NCBI RefSeq assembly: GCF_029714305.1
Contig: NZ_CP121647.1
Location: 5,166,501 to 5,230,500 of the forward strand
From: Bradyrhizobium sp. CB3481
GTDB taxonomy: Bacteria > Pseudomonadota > Alphaproteobacteria > Rhizobiales > Xanthobacteraceae
Length of the DNA stretch: 64,000 nt
Direction of reading: 5' to 3'
Below the pieces are notes generated by a model, which had not been told where the DNA came from, did no database searches, and saw nothing but the letters and a program-made list of their open reading frames with translations. Position numbers and translations under genes: made by a program. Below, in pieces: positions 1 to 9,329 of this stretch (position 1 is the stretch's first letter; the number at the start of each line of letters is the position of its first letter).

Positions 1-2
1 GC

Positions 3-149
3 AATCCGGAGGCGGACATGTCCTGCCCGCTTCTGATCGTCTATACCTCTGGCACAACAGGGCGGCCGAAAGGCGCCGTGCTGCGCCAGGAAGCCCTGCT
101 GTGGAATAGGGTTATGAGTCAGCACATGCATGGCCTCTCGGCTGCCTAA
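3..149 (+). pseudogene. AMP-forming acyl-CoA synthetase/ligase fragment
   Basis: The frame opens at the window edge and reads the adenylate-forming P-loop YTSGTTGRPKGAVL, the A3 core motif of acyl-CoA synthetases and related AMP ligases, followed by a short stretch typical of the family. It stops at a TAA after about 48 codons, and the next sequence is an unrelated transporter. Only the ATP-binding motif region is left, so no activity is expected. The 5' part may continue outside the window. Confidence 0.75.
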
Positions 150-858
150 TCACTCCGCTTATCTTCTTCCTGCGCCGGACGCTGGAGGAAACGCCGGAAT
201 TTCTCGCAATGAAGAAACATCCCACGGTCCGGGAGGTCTTTGCCTCGGCACTCGCCAACTGGCGCATCGTTATTCTCGGCATGATGATCGCGGTCCTGAC
301 AACAACGACCTTCTATTTGGTCACCGTTTACACGCCTACATTTGGCAAGAGCGTATTGAAGCTGTCCTCCCAGGATGCGCTCTTAGTGACGCTCTTGGTC
401 GCCCTGACCAACTTCATCTGGAACCCCATCGGCGGCGCCGTCTCTGATCGGATCGGCCGCAAGCCGGTTCTGCTAACAATTGCCGGGCTTGCGTTAGTGA
501 CTACCTATCCGGCATTGTACTGTTGGTAAGCGGCCCCACTTTCGGCAAGATGCTGGCAGTTGAGATGATGTTCTCGTTCTACTTCGGTACCTATAGCGGT
601 GCCATGCTAGGCGCTCTTGTCGAGATCGTGCCGAACCATGTGCGCACTACCTGCTTCTCCCTTGCCTTCGCACTTGCGGCCGCGTTGTTTGGCACATTTA
701 CGCCATCCGCCTCGACTTGGCTGATTGACCGCACCGATGACAAGGCTTCACCCGGCCTCTAGCTGATGTTGGCAGCCGTGCTCGGCATCATCGCGGCGCT
801 CACCGTCTATCTCGGGACCGCCGAGCCGTCAAAAGTTGCCAAGTCCGTCGCAGCCTGA
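148..858 (+). pseudogene. MFS citrate/proton-symporter-like transporter, broken
   Basis: Two frames together encode the C-terminal half of a major facilitator superfamily metabolite:H+ symporter. The first (to about 528) contains the hydrophobic stretch around ILGMMIAVLTTTTFYLVTVY and the MFS signature-like GGAVSDRIGRKP loop. The second (from about 523) reads GALVEIVPNHVRTTCFSLAF and later helices. A frameshift near 525 and an in-frame TAG at about 760, where the family usually has Trp, break the gene. It starts directly at the breakpoint with the ligase fragment, so its N-terminal half was deleted. Substrate (citrate or a related acid) is inferred from overall resemblance only. Confidence 0.7.
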
Positions 859-1239
859 GCCAGCTGACAGATCTTTAAGCGGACAAGCCACGTCATTGGC
901 TAGCTGGCTAATTCAGCGCGGTGCCCATGTTCGCGCTCTACGGACGATGATCAACCGGGTGCTCGACCGCGCTCCAGCTACCAAGCCACGTGTCTACATC
1001 CTGCCGGGGGTGCTCTATGCCGATTCATTCACCCAACCACCGCTGTCTCCACCCGCCCTGGGCCAGTATCGACGCACTGTGCGGCTGATGCAGGCGGACG
1101 TGACCTGCCCATCGACATCATCTTTTCTCAGTTGTTGGCGTCGTCGGAACGTTGATGATCGTCTTCGAGCCTATGCCGAACGCAACGAGGGCCTCTCGCT
1201 AGCGAAGCGATCTGCCGAGCTTCCGTTAGCGACTCGCGT
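859..1239. other. No recognisable gene
   Basis: Between the transporter remnant and the 3' end of fixC I see no start with a ribosome-binding site and no familiar protein in any frame. Open frames here are arginine/serine-rich, as expected for non-coding GC-rich DNA. The missing fixC C-terminus and fixX would be expected here but are not found. Confidence 0.5.
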
Positions 1240-2469
1240 CTATCCTGATGACCACCACGGCCGCCGTGCTGACAAGGTCGATTTCTCCGCCTCCAGCGCG
1301 TTGTTGACACGAACGAAGTTCTGTATCGCCTTCGAGACGAGCTGCTGATACGTGAGACGAAAGTTTTCCGGCTGCGTATGCAGCGGGGCGAGCATGGCAT
1401 GCTTTTTCGATTGATTGAAGCACTCATCCAACATCTTCTTGTATAATGAAAGGCTATCCGATCTTATGAGATCGCCGCGCGACTTCGCCCGGAAGATCGC
1501 TTCTGCCGCAATTTTCCCCGAGGTCATCGAAGCGTTGGCGTCTTCGTTGGCGGCAGCCCCGACCACCAACCAGCCCTTGCCATAGAGCCTCGGTATGGTG
1601 TTGTAGCCACCTTTGGGAATGAGGTGTGCGGAATACTCCCCAAAGTTCGAGCCATCGATTAGGCGTGCGATCGATGGGTGACGCTTGAACCGGTCGAGTA
1701 GTTCGTAAGGTGTTTCGCCGGTGCGCTGGAACTCGGAGACAAGGCAGGCGATGCCGAGTGAAAGGCTCTCCTTGTTCGCGTAGATGAAACCAATGGCTGT
1801 CATGCCGTGCGAGATGTTGCCGGCGGCCTCGATCACGACGCCTTTGTTGCCCTTGAGATTGAAACGGCCTTCGATGGCCTCGCGGGGCAAACAGTGCATT
1901 TCTTTCACCGTCAGCGCAACCTGGTCGGGCTCCGGCCTGTCGCGCAAGCCCGCACGCGTGCCGAGCAAGCCGTTGACGCCCTCGGCGAGCACTACCACAT
2001 CGGCGTGGATGATGCCATCTTGGCGGTCGGTACGTACACCAATGACGCGGCCGCGGCGGTTCTGTGCTAGTTCCGTAACGGTGGTTTGGCACAGGACTGT
2101 GGCACCCGCCTCCCTTACCTTGGATGAGAACCATTTGTCGAAATGGGCGCGGAGAATAGTGTAGCGGTGCGAACGCTCGTGGTTGAAATCGTCGAAAGGA
2201 TAGCGCAGACCGATAAGAGAGCAGTCATCCAGCATCCAGAACCGCTGCTCGGCTAGATAACGCTCGAGCGGTGCGTCCTTACGGAAGTCCGGGATTAGCT
2301 CGGCCAGGATATCCGCGTGCAGGATTGCACTCTGGATGTTCTTCGATCCAGGATATTCGCCGCGCTCGAACTGCAGCACCTTCATGCCGCGCTTGGCCAT
2401 GGTCAGCGCCGCCGCGTTGCCGGCCATTCCAGCGCCAACCACGATTGCATCGAACCTCTCTTCAATCAT
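1240..2469 (-). CDS. fixC: FixC, flavoprotein of the FixABCX electron-bifurcating complex, C-terminus altered
   Basis: FixC is the FAD flavoprotein (ETF-quinone oxidoreductase family) that passes electrons to quinone and FixX, supplying reductant for nitrogenase. The FAD-binding Rossmann motif is at the N-terminus ([21 protein letters not shown]), followed by FixC-type sequence to about residue 400. The ATG at 2469 is chosen because it begins this conserved N-terminus; upstream in-frame sequence belongs to the fixB remnant. After EAEKSTL the frame leaves the family and stops within ten residues, giving 409 aa where FixC is normally about 435. It follows fixA and a fixB scrap on the same strand, with no fixX. 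The fold may survive, but the complex cannot be complete from this locus. Confidence 0.85.
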   Translation of the reverse strand: MIEERFDAIVVGAGMAGNAAALTMAKRGMKVLQFERGEYPGSKNIQSAILHADILAELIPDFRKDAPLERYLAEQRFWMLDDCSLIGLRYPFDDFNHERSHRYTILRAHFDKWFSSKVREAGATVLCQTTVTELAQNRRGRVIGVRTDRQDGIIHADVVVLAEGVNGLLGTRAGLRDRPEPDQVALTVKEMHCLPREAIEGRFNLKGNKGVVIEAAGNISHGMTAIGFIYANKESLSLGIACLVSEFQRTGETPYELLDRFKRHPSIARLIDGSNFGEYSAHLIPKGGYNTIPRLYGKGWLVVGAAANEDANASMTSGKIAAEAIFRAKSRGDLIRSDSLSLYKKMLDECFNQSKKHAMLAPLHTQPENFRLTYQQLVSKAIQNFVRVNNALEAEKSTLSARRPWWSSG

Positions 2470-2489
2470 GACCCTTCTCTCTTGTTCAG

Positions 2490-2770
2490 GGAGGCACCTT
2501 TGTAGACAATGTTGGCGCCGTAAGAGGGGTGCGAACGTGGCATTGCGCATCGCGTGGCGCTCGGAGCCGAGCGCGACGCCGGCGACATCGACCTTCAGCT
2601 TGTCGTGCGATCGGTCCCCATCAGTTGCCGAACAGGAGATGCATCTGCCTTAGCGCCTGCTCGATGCAGAGCCAGAGGTGATTGCAGATCTTAAAATGCT
2701 CCGCCCGCTCCTTCTTGCCGGCGGCACGAGCTCCCCCATTTGACGCGGGAACTATTATTGCAGTGCTCAT
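2490..2770 (-). pseudogene. fixB: fixB N-terminal remnant
   Basis: Reading minus from an ATG at 2770, the first frame gives AAGKKERAEHFKICNHLWL, matching the FixB N-terminus (KKELPEHFKAYKHVWVFIE type), then hits a stop. The alignment continues in another frame as [15 protein letters not shown], matching the FixB stretch after WELMGEGRK, and then [13 protein letters not shown]. About 70 of the usual ~360 codons remain, with at least two frameshifts. The FAD-binding C-terminal domain is gone. Position between fixA and fixC matches fixABCX order, so this is the collapsed fixB. Confidence 0.7.
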
Positions 2771-2788
2771 CGATAAAAGTGCTTCGGA

Positions 2789-3631
2789 TCAGATATCGCC
2801 GGTCAGGGCTGCAAGGTCGGCTTCCAGCCTAGGCTGGTGCTTGAACATGGCTTCAATCAACGCTTCTGCCGGCTGCTCGGCAGGGTCTACCAGCACAGCT
2901 TTCTCAGCGCGCGCAGGTGGCGCGAAAACGCGCTTGACGAGTGTCGGCGAGCCTTTGAGACCGCATTTTGAGACGTCTTCGACATCGACGTCCTGGGCGC
3001 TCCATTTCACGATGAGGGCCCGGGCGGCACGCAAAGCGTCCGCCATGGTGCCGCGGCGGATCTGGTTAGTCGCCTCCAGCATGGTGATAAGACAGGGCAG
3101 TCTTGTCCGCAGCACCTGGACCCCGCCTTCTGAGCGCCGCTCCGCTTCAATGGTGCGCGCGGTGAGATCGAGGGCTCTGATCTTGGCGACATAGGTGAGT
3201 TGCAGCACTTGAAGCCGCTTCGCGATGCCGGGCCCAACTTGCGCGGTATCGCCATCGATGGTCTGCTTGCCAGTAAAGATGAGGTCGGGCTGGCCGTATT
3301 CCTTGCCGATCTTGCGGATAGCAGTCGCCAGCGTGTAAGTTGTCGCCAACGTGTCCGCGCCTGCAAAGCAGCGGTCGGTGAGCAGTACGGCGCGATCGGC
3401 GCCAAAGGTCAGTGCCTTGCGTAAGGAGTCCTCCGCCGACGGCGGTCCCATTGTAAGAACGGTGATCTCGCCACCAAATTTATCGCGCAGCTCGAGCGCG
3501 GCTTCCAAGGCAAACAGATCATAGGGGTTGATGATGGTCGGCACCCCTTGGCGCATTATCGTGTTGGTCACGGGGTGCACACGGATCTGCGCGGAGTCTG
3601 GGACCTGTTTGATGCAGACGACATTGTGCAT
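2789..3631 (-). CDS. fixA: FixA, electron-transfer flavoprotein beta-type subunit
   Basis: FixA (ETF-beta family) pairs with FixB and FixC/FixX in the membrane-associated complex that drives electrons to ferredoxin/flavodoxin for nitrogenase. The 280-aa frame is full length and shows the family N-terminus MHNVVCIKQVPDSAQIR, the nucleotide-binding region TINPYDLFALEAALELRDK-like, and FTGKQTIDGDTAQVGPGIAKRL. The ATG at 3631 is preceded by GGAG seven bases upstream; an in-frame ATG ten codons earlier is less likely. A perfect sigma-54 promoter lies about 40 bp upstream. Three other partial fixA copies occur in the window and this is the only intact one. Because fixB is destroyed downstream, FixA would need a partner encoded elsewhere. 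Confidence 0.93.
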   Translation of the reverse strand: MHNVVCIKQVPDSAQIRVHPVTNTIMRQGVPTIINPYDLFALEAALELRDKFGGEITVLTMGPPSAEDSLRKALTFGADRAVLLTDRCFAGADTLATTYTLATAIRKIGKEYGQPDLIFTGKQTIDGDTAQVGPGIAKRLQVLQLTYVAKIRALDLTARTIEAERRSEGGVQVLRTRLPCLITMLEATNQIRRGTMADALRAARALIVKWSAQDVDVEDVSKCGLKGSPTLVKRVFAPPARAEKAVLVDPAEQPAEALIEAMFKHQPRLEADLAALTGDI

Positions 3632-3667
3632 GGGCTCCTCCAGCATTGCGTTGGCCGGCAAACCAAC

Positions 3668-3683
3668 AGCAAGTGTTGTACCA
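3668..3683 (-). promoter_or_regulatory. Sigma-54 (-24/-12) promoter of fixA
   Basis: On the minus strand the sequence is TGGTACAACACTTGCT, an exact fit to TGGYRC-N5-TTGCW with GG and GC ten bases apart. It lies 37 bp before the fixA ATG. No perfect TGT-N10-ACA NifA site was found upstream; a near miss starts at 3722. Confidence 0.85.
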
Positions 3684-4072
3684 TTGCGCCGATCTCGAAA
3701 ACGGGCAGCAACACAAGGGTTTGTGCACGTGTCATGAAACTGTCATGTACCGTTCCCCAGCGCCGCAATTACGACATTCGTCGCGAATGCGACAGCACCG
3801 TGAACACCAGCTGATTGACCGATAAGAGCGCCGCCTGAACCGGTACGCGGCCTTGTTCGCTTCAACACACACGCGGATCGCCTAGACTCTGCGAATAGGT
3901 GCGCTGCAGCGCTCACCAGAAACTGTGACCAACTGAGCCAGTTTGTACTCGACGATGCTTCTCACAAACAAATCGACCTCTCCGTCCGGACCGTTGATAC
4001 GGTCTCCTTCGAGCTCGGCTCTCCTTCAGCTCGCCTTGCGACGCAAAGCTCGCACGTATAGCAGAGCATCGT

Positions 4073-4566
4073 TCAAGTCACACGAGCTCCTTTGGCGCGC
4101 TCAGGCCACCGTCCTTTCAGAAAACGCTTGATCTCGATCTTGCATTTCCGCAGGGCGTAGCCAATCTGACGCGGCGTCACTCCAAGCAGCCGCGCCGCCT
4201 TTGCCTGCACCCAGCCGGACCTCTCCATGGCCGCGATAACACGCTCGCGATCGACCATATTCGCACCGCTGACGAGAGGTGTGCCGGCAGGCGCTAGTGG
4301 CGCCTGCTCGCTGCCTAAGGGGGAACCGTAACTGCGCCGGACGGACCAGCCTGGATTGTGGCCGGCCTTGCGGGCGCAGCGACAATTGGGCCTGGGTGCA
4401 GCGGCTTCTCATCCGAAGCGCTCTTCCACAGAATCGCGGAAAGGCACTGGCCGTGGCAACACGCGAACTCGTCTCTGACAATCGATGGTCCAGCGGCGAG
4501 CGTCGCTGTCCGCTGCACGCAATTTTCGAGCTCGCGAACATTGCCGGGAAAACCGCAGTTCATTAG
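4073..4566 (-). pseudogene. nifA: nifA C-terminal fragment (third nifA copy)
   Basis: Minus-strand frames give NCGFPGNVRELENCVQRTATL, the end of the AAA+ domain, then the inter-domain segment with FACCHGQC, and finally the Fis-type helix-turn-helix VIAAMERSGWVQAKAARLLG plus VTPRQIGYAL. A frameshift separates the two parts near 4300. The HTH end runs 17 residues past the normal NifA stop. The copy is cut at 4566 by an IS5-like end and lies upstream of fixA, the expected nifA-fixA order, so it is what is left of the original nifA of this locus. Without ATPase or GAF domains it cannot activate transcription. Confidence 0.85.
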
Positions 4567-4702
4567 GGTCAGAACTCATTAATTTCTCTGCAGAGAGAAT
4601 ACGATCCTGATTCGTTTTGGAAGGGATTGGGATCGTGCGTAAGAATTTATTTTGGTTGAGCGACGAACAGTGGGAGCGCATCGCATGGCTGTCCCCCGTT
4701 TC
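4566..4702 (+). mobile_element. IS5-family element, 5' end fragment
   Basis: An AT-rich end starting GGGTCAGAACTCATTAATTT abuts the truncated nifA, followed at 4634 by a GTG-initiated frame VRKNLFWLSDEQWERI, the N-terminus of IS5-type transposases. The frame is lost after about 25 codons where a different sequence begins at about 4703. Only the left end remains and it probably caused the nifA truncation. Confidence 0.6.
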
Positions 4703-4705
4703 CAC

Positions 4706-4890
4706 TCACAACGAAGTGCAGAGAGCAAAGTGAGGCTGCTCCAGCGAGCTGGCCGCACGAGCGCCTTGGCGGCCGGCGATGATCAGGCCGGGTTCGTCAA
4801 CAAGAACTGGATTGGTGAGTCCAAGAGCACGATCGGCTATGCGGTTGATCTGATCCTGGAGTGCGTGTGGCTGTTGCGCTGGTTCGGCGT
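4706..4890 (-). pseudogene. ParB-like nuclease-domain fragment
   Basis: The minus-strand frame reads LQDQINRIADRALGLTNPVL followed by VDEPGLIIAGRQGARAA. This resembles the ParB-like domain of phage and island DNA methylases (QIARIAASIREFGFTNPVLVDE...IIAGHGR). About 45 residues match and nothing recognisable continues on either side. It is probably a scrap of a ParB-domain/methyltransferase gene. Confidence 0.45.
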
Positions 4891-5121
4891 GTAGCGAGAG
4901 CGGCCAGTGCTCACAATTCTTGCCGATGTCGCGCATCGATTTTGCACCCAAACATCTGCGCGGCTATTGCCGCTCCGGTCGGGGTTCCGACGTTGCGGAG
5001 CGTGGACAGTTATTCAGCAAATTCCCACGCGCAATCGTCGTGGAGCTCAAGCGCGACGAGGACATGCGGCGGCTGACCGTCATCACGAAGACCGAACGCG
5101 GCGTCTGTTGATGCGCGGTGA

Positions 5122-5181
5122 TGTAGAGTTTTCAACACCGCTCTGCGGTGCTGTAGGGTTTTCAACACCGCTCTGCTGAGC
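5122..5181 (+). repeat. Two tandem copies of a 30-bp unit
   Basis: The unit, containing GTTTTCAACACCGCTCTGC, occurs at 5122-5151 and again at 5152-5181 with a few mismatches, mostly at the unit end. No coding role is seen. Confidence 0.75.
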
Positions 5182-5554
5182 TGTGCGCGCACGCTACTTC
5201 CAAACGCGCCCATTTTGCCCCTGACAGGCAGTGGCATGGCGGTTGCTAAGCTTGGCCCAACACCGTCAACATGAAGGACATGGAAAGCAGTTATGACCGC
5301 TCGAATGGATGAACTTGTCCAGACCTGGTGCCGCTCTGATGTCACTCATCAGCCCCGGGGCACGGTCCAAGAACCGCGCCTCACCTCGCGGCTCGCCGCC
5401 TGCGCTGCTGCAACGACGCGCGGCAACTTCCTCGGCAGAGATGCCTCCGGTCCCGCTGCAGAGGGCGAGGCGATTTTCAAGGACCCGAGAAATCTGACGA
5501 CGGCGATCGCGTCGATTCTCAGCGAACCCGAGCAAGATCACAACCGAGCGTGCC

Positions 5555-5851
5555 ATGACCGCTGCAATTGAAATCTACACCCGCCCGGGCTGCGGTTACT
5601 GCAGCGCGGCCAAGTCGCTGCTGACCCGCAAGAAGGCGGCCTTCACCGAATTCAACATTGCCAGCGATGCGGCCTATCGCGACGAGATGTACAAGCGGGC
5701 TGGCGCAGGTTCGACCTTTCCGCAGATCTTCATCGGCAACACCCATGTCGGCGGTTGCGACGAACTCTATGCGCTCGACCGCGAGGGCAAGCTCGATGAT
5801 CTCTTAGCGAAGGGTCGGCCGCCGATTCACGGTCGCCGAAAGGTGAGGTAG
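5555..5851 (+). CDS. grxC: Glutaredoxin 3 (GrxC)
   Basis: A 98-aa dithiol glutaredoxin: thioredoxin fold with the active site TRPGCGYCSAAK (CGYC at about residues 13-16), the cis-proline TFPQIFI and the glutathione-binding GGCDELYAL. It reduces protein and small-molecule disulfides using glutathione in the cytoplasm. Length fits the family; the last eight residues (IHGRRKVR) are unlike usual GrxC tails and may reflect a breakpoint. Upstream sequence is degenerate and downstream is a small secreted protein, so it has no operon partners here. Promoter not visible. Confidence 0.85.
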   Translation: MTAAIEIYTRPGCGYCSAAKSLLTRKKAAFTEFNIASDAAYRDEMYKRAGAGSTFPQIFIGNTHVGGCDELYALDREGKLDDLLAKGRPPIHGRRKVR

Positions 5852-5981
5852 TTACCGCTAGCACACGACAAAGACCGTATTGCGAATAAGGAGCTATCAC
5901 CGCCGAGGGTAAGTCCGTTCACGATTCCAAACAGCTCCCACCCGCCTAATTCCCGCTTACAACGAAGTGCAGAGGACCAAA

Positions 5982-6407
5982 GTGACGCTGATCCAGCAAT
6001 TGACCGCGGCAAGACTCCACCTATCCCAGCTCGTCGTAATCGTTGGTATTGGCTTGAGCTCGTCGTGCCATGCCCAACCGGCATCTGCAAAACAAGAGAT
6101 TTGTCTGCGTAATCTTACGAAGGAAAAAGCCCCGATTATGGGCCTCGAGATTATGAGCCCGGACGAGTATAAGAAGCGGGCCGTTCTGTCCGAAACCATC
6201 TCCCCTGGCCAGGTTGGTTGCATTGATCTGAGGGGAGTTACGCCGACAGAGGGAACACGTTATCGAGTCTGGTTTTTGCCGCACGACGGCGGGCCGGACG
6301 TGCCTTGCAGCCCGGACCGGCCGCCCATTTCATCTCGCAACGAGTCGTCCATTGTCTACAATGGCTCGGGTACAAGGCCGAATTTCAAATGCGAATTGCA
6401 GCGATAG
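5982..6407 (+). CDS. Small secreted protein of unknown function
   Basis: A 141-aa protein starting at GTG 5982, chosen for AGAGGA five bases upstream; a GTG five codons earlier is possible. The N-terminus has a hydrophobic segment (LVVIVGIGLSS) ending SCHA-QPASA, a plausible signal-peptidase I site, so the product should be periplasmic or secreted. The mature part has four cysteines (EICLRN, VGCIDL, VPCSPD, FKCEL), suggesting disulfides. No family is recognised. A 45-bp copy of its start region lies at 4703-4750, so this locus has been partly duplicated. Confidence 0.55.
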   Translation: MTLIQQLTAARLHLSQLVVIVGIGLSSSCHAQPASAKQEICLRNLTKEKAPIMGLEIMSPDEYKKRAVLSETISPGQVGCIDLRGVTPTEGTRYRVWFLPHDGGPDVPCSPDRPPISSRNESSIVYNGSGTRPNFKCELQR

Positions 6408-6818
6408 GCGGTCCTCCCGATCATGACGGTTACACAATCCGAAGACGGCCGGATGGTTTAGAAAATGGAAAAAGAGGCCCTTGCAGGCCCCGAAATGAAT
6501 AGCGACGATCAAAGCAAATGCCCGCGGCGCGCAGCTCTGGGAAAAGGCGCAGCTCGGGCGTGAACTGGGTGGTTCGCGAGTGCTCTTTCCACCACCGGGT
6601 CCGTAGACATCGCGATACACGACGCATCACCCGGCAGGTTTCCCTCCAACCACACTGCATCCTTCGGGGAGCAGCAGTCCGACGATGATGGGAGAGAAAT
6701 CGACCGGCATTGAATTGCGCCAGCGGATTGTGTTTGCCCGCCGCTGGTCGGGCTCTGGGGGCCGGTCGCTCCCGGCTTCACCGGTCAATCAAACGCAGTC
6801 GCACTCTCGGGTTTAACA
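6408..6818. other. No recognisable gene
   Basis: Frames on both strands lack ribosome-binding sites and familiar motifs. A short GGCC-N6-GGCC inverted repeat near 6477 is too weak to call a terminator. Confidence 0.45.
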
Positions 6819-7390
6819 GTGGGGGTCGCTTACTTCATGGCTCTTGCTCCTGTTGGCTTCGCTCGTCATAGTGGCCTCCCTGCGGTGCTGGTCCAGGACG
6901 GACGCGTGCTCGCGGCCGTCGAAGAGGAACGGCTCAATCGGATCAAACACTCCAACAGGTTCCCAAGCCGTTCGATACGATGCTGCATTGCAGCCGCAGG
7001 GGTTCAGCTCAGCGATATCGATCGTGTCGCGTTCTGCTTGTGGCGAACCGTTCCTCGTCAAAAAAAAACGCGCGGCGAGGCTGCAGAATGGGCCGCGCTC
7101 GCGGTCTCATTGCTGCCTTACGTGTCCCTTCATTACGCCCGCGCTTACACCGCCGACGATCGCCAGGAGACCGTATCGGAGATCCGACGCGGCCCCTCCG
7201 GCCGCGGCGGCATGCGTATTTCCCATGACGTGTTCGATCTCTTGATGCGGATCGAAGGCGAAGCCGTGCTCGGCGATCTCCTTGAGACGATGACGATCGA
7301 TCAGGTGAGGCGGGAAGCTCCTCGTCAAGGAACTCAGGGGACTGTGGCAGGCGCGGCTCATTCGGCTACATTCCTAACAGACAGCTCGCG
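6819..7390 (+). pseudogene. nolO: nolO remnant with large internal deletion
   Basis: The frame reads AVLVQDGRVLAAVEEERLNR and KHSNRFPSRSI, the N-terminal actin-like part of NolO, then jumps after LSDIDRVAF straight to the C-terminal YVSLHYARAYTADDRQETV and FDLLMRIEGEAVLGDLLET. Compared with the intact nolO at 33168-35183, some 450 central codons are gone, including the HDGA and carbamoyl-phosphate-binding core. The last 20 codons are frameshifted. It cannot carbamoylate Nod factor. Decayed nodZ and nolK follow on the same strand, so this is a second, decayed Nod-factor decoration cluster. Confidence 0.85.
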
Positions 7391-7695
7391 CGCAGTAAGA
7401 GCGCGATCAAATGCCGGACCAAGTGGAGGCTGCATGAACATGGCCGTGGCGATTGCTCGATATTCAGGAACGGCGGGGTGGCTGGCGCGAGCATATCGGT
7501 TCACAGCACTGTCGGCTCGAGCCGAGAGCCTGCCGGCCCAGCGGCAGCTCGGCAGTGCTGCTACGAGCAGCCTCCCGGCCCGATTGGCTCACATCACGTT
7601 GGCCGATGATAGCAAGGCCAGCTCTCGGATCTCAGCAAGCCCCCTATCCGTGTGGCATCCCGAACAAGGCAGCGCAAATGCGTGTTGGTGGCGCG

Positions 7696-8583
7696 ATGAC
7701 CGATCGGTTCGTTGTTTCGCGGCGACGTACCGGTTTCGGAGATTGTCTATGGTCGCTCGCCGCAGCTTGGAGCTATGCGCAGCGGACCGGCCGGACGTTC
7801 GTGATGGATTGGCGTGGCTCCTGTTATCTGAAGGAGCCCTTCACCGACGCCTTTCCCATCTTTTTCGAGCCAATTGACGAGATCGCGGGTGTCCGCATCA
7901 CCTGCGATGATAGCATCAATCAGTTCTCCTTCCCCGGACCATTCTTCCGACAGTGGTGGAATAAACCGTCGATCGAATGCGTGTACCGCCCAGATGAGCA
8001 TATCTTCCGGGGACGTGACGAGCTGGGTCAGCTGTTCGGAACCCAACGGGAAGTGCCACACCGTGGTGTGTGATGCTTGCTTGATGTGGGGGTGCGAGGA
8101 GGCGGCCGAACGGCAGATATTTCGCAGCATCACACCGAGACCAGAGATCCGAACACGGATTGATGCGATCTATCGTGAGCACTTGAACGGATACAGCGTC
8201 ATCGGCATTGATGTGCGGCACGGCAACGGCGAAGACATCATGGGCACGCGCCCTACTGGCCGATCCGGAGCTCGCCCTGCGGCAGGTATGCACCGCCATT
8301 GAAGCGGCCATGGCGCTGCCGCATCCACGGCCGGTAAGGGTGTTCTTGTGTACAGACAGCGCGCTGGTGCTCGAGCAGCTGTCGGCTGTGTTCCCCGCCA
8401 AAACATTTCCAGGCGCACCAGGCCGGCCCATATATAGTGCAGAACTCGGGCTCGATGGCGCTTGTTCCGCTCTCATTGAGATGTATCTCCTCGGCCGATG
8501 CGACACCGTGATTCGCTTTCCGCCGAGTAGTGCCTTCACGCGCTTTGCCCGGCTATTCTCCCACGCACGATTGAATTTGATCT
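7696..8583 (+). pseudogene. nodZ: nodZ remnant, frameshifted
   Basis: From ATG 7696 the frame gives MTDRFVVSRRRTGFGDCLWS, the NodZ N-terminus, to about 8040, where a short deletion shifts frame. The protein continues as VVCDACLMWGCEEAAERQIF and IDVRHGNGEDIMG, then shifts again to FLCTDSALVLEQLS and MYLLGRCDTVIRFPPSSAFT. All sections align with the intact nodZ at 31741-32712. At least two frameshifts and a gap near 8250 make it inactive. Confidence 0.88.
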
Positions 8584-8694
8584 GAACGATCCAAGCCGTT
8601 TGATCTTGATCGAGGACGGCTCCCAGGATCTGCCGGCGTTTTTGAACGCGTGCGGCGCAGACCCTCAACAGTCGAACACAACCCGAAGAGGCTG

Positions 8695-8900
8695 GCGTGC
8701 AAACGGGGAGAACTCGGTTTGAGCTGACTGGAAACACCATCTTTGTTGTCGGCCATCGCGGCATCGTAGGCGGTGCGCTGGTACGCAGACAGGGGCCCGT
8801 TCCGAGCTCCCGGCATGCTTGGCAACGACTTGGGATTCCTTGGGGCCATCGCTTAAGCTTTCTGGTGATGCCATCATTCAGCGGGCGTGGTACCGAGCAA
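8695..8900 (+). pseudogene. nolK: nolK (GDP-fucose synthase) N-terminal remnant
   Basis: The frame starts MQTGRTRFELTGNTIFVVGH and RGIVGGALVRR, matching the NAD(P)-binding start of GDP-L-fucose synthases (IFVAGHRGMVGSALVRR). Similarity is lost after about 35 residues. NolK makes GDP-fucose, the donor for NodZ, and lies near nodZ in rhizobia, so the position fits. No full nolK is present in the window. Confidence 0.7.
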
Positions 8901-9285
8901 GCGGCGCACAGATGAATTGTCGCGCCACTTCGCGAACGAACCTCACGTAGCACGCGGATCACGTCTGGTTACCACTTCAGCCTCGACGGAGTGCTGAAGA
9001 CATCGCGGCGTATCGGATCGTGATCACTGACGCGCTGAGCGGCTAAACAGCAAACGGTCTGCCGCCTAGCGACCCCCCGCGGATCGATTAAGAGAGCTCG
9101 CCCGCGGTTTGATCGGGGGGCAATTGAGCTGACCGACATCGCCAAAGCGCATAACAGCATTTCTCGGGCGCGGTGCGCGTGAGGATGCCTTGCAGAGCTC
9201 GAAATCGCTTGGTCTGGCGCCGCGCGAGCTGTTGTTCGAAAGCCGACCTATCTGATGTTCGAAACTCACCAACGTGTTTGCGAAC
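8901..9285. other. Sequence between nolK scrap and the fixR promoter
   Basis: No gene is recognised. The only signals are those of the fixR control region at its right edge. Confidence 0.4.
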
Positions 9286-9300
9286 GCGACATTCCGCAGC
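9286..9300 (+). promoter_or_regulatory. RegR-box-like upstream site of fixR-nifA
   Basis: GCGACATTCCGCAGC fits the Bradyrhizobium RegR box GNGRCRTTNNGNCGC, as I recall it, at all but one fixed position. It lies 30 bp before the -24/-12 promoter, about where the RegR activator site of B. japonicum fixR-nifA lies. The second fixR copy has only a weaker match (GCGACAAACTGTTGT, minus strand near 24850). Confidence 0.55.
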
Positions 9301-9329
9301 AAAACGGCGCGCGTTTTTGCGCATCTTAC

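Larger units (their letters stand above)
4703..5554. other. Degenerate stretch before the glutaredoxin gene
   Basis: Apart from the ParB-like scrap and a 30-bp tandem repeat, no gene is supported here. Bases 4703-4750 closely resemble 5956-6003 (see the secreted-protein gene), including its ribosome-binding site and first codons, so a copy of that gene start was placed here. The frame 4927-5111 ends in VVELKRDEDMRRLTVITKTE, which looks protein-like but is not recognised. Confidence 0.4.

Noticed and set aside
1784..2164. Plus-strand open frames opposite fixC
   Set aside because: They mirror the codon pattern of fixC on the other strand and show no family or RBS.
3722..3737. NifA site upstream of the intact fixA
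   Set aside because: TGT-N10-TGA rather than TGT-N10-ACA; reported only as a near miss.
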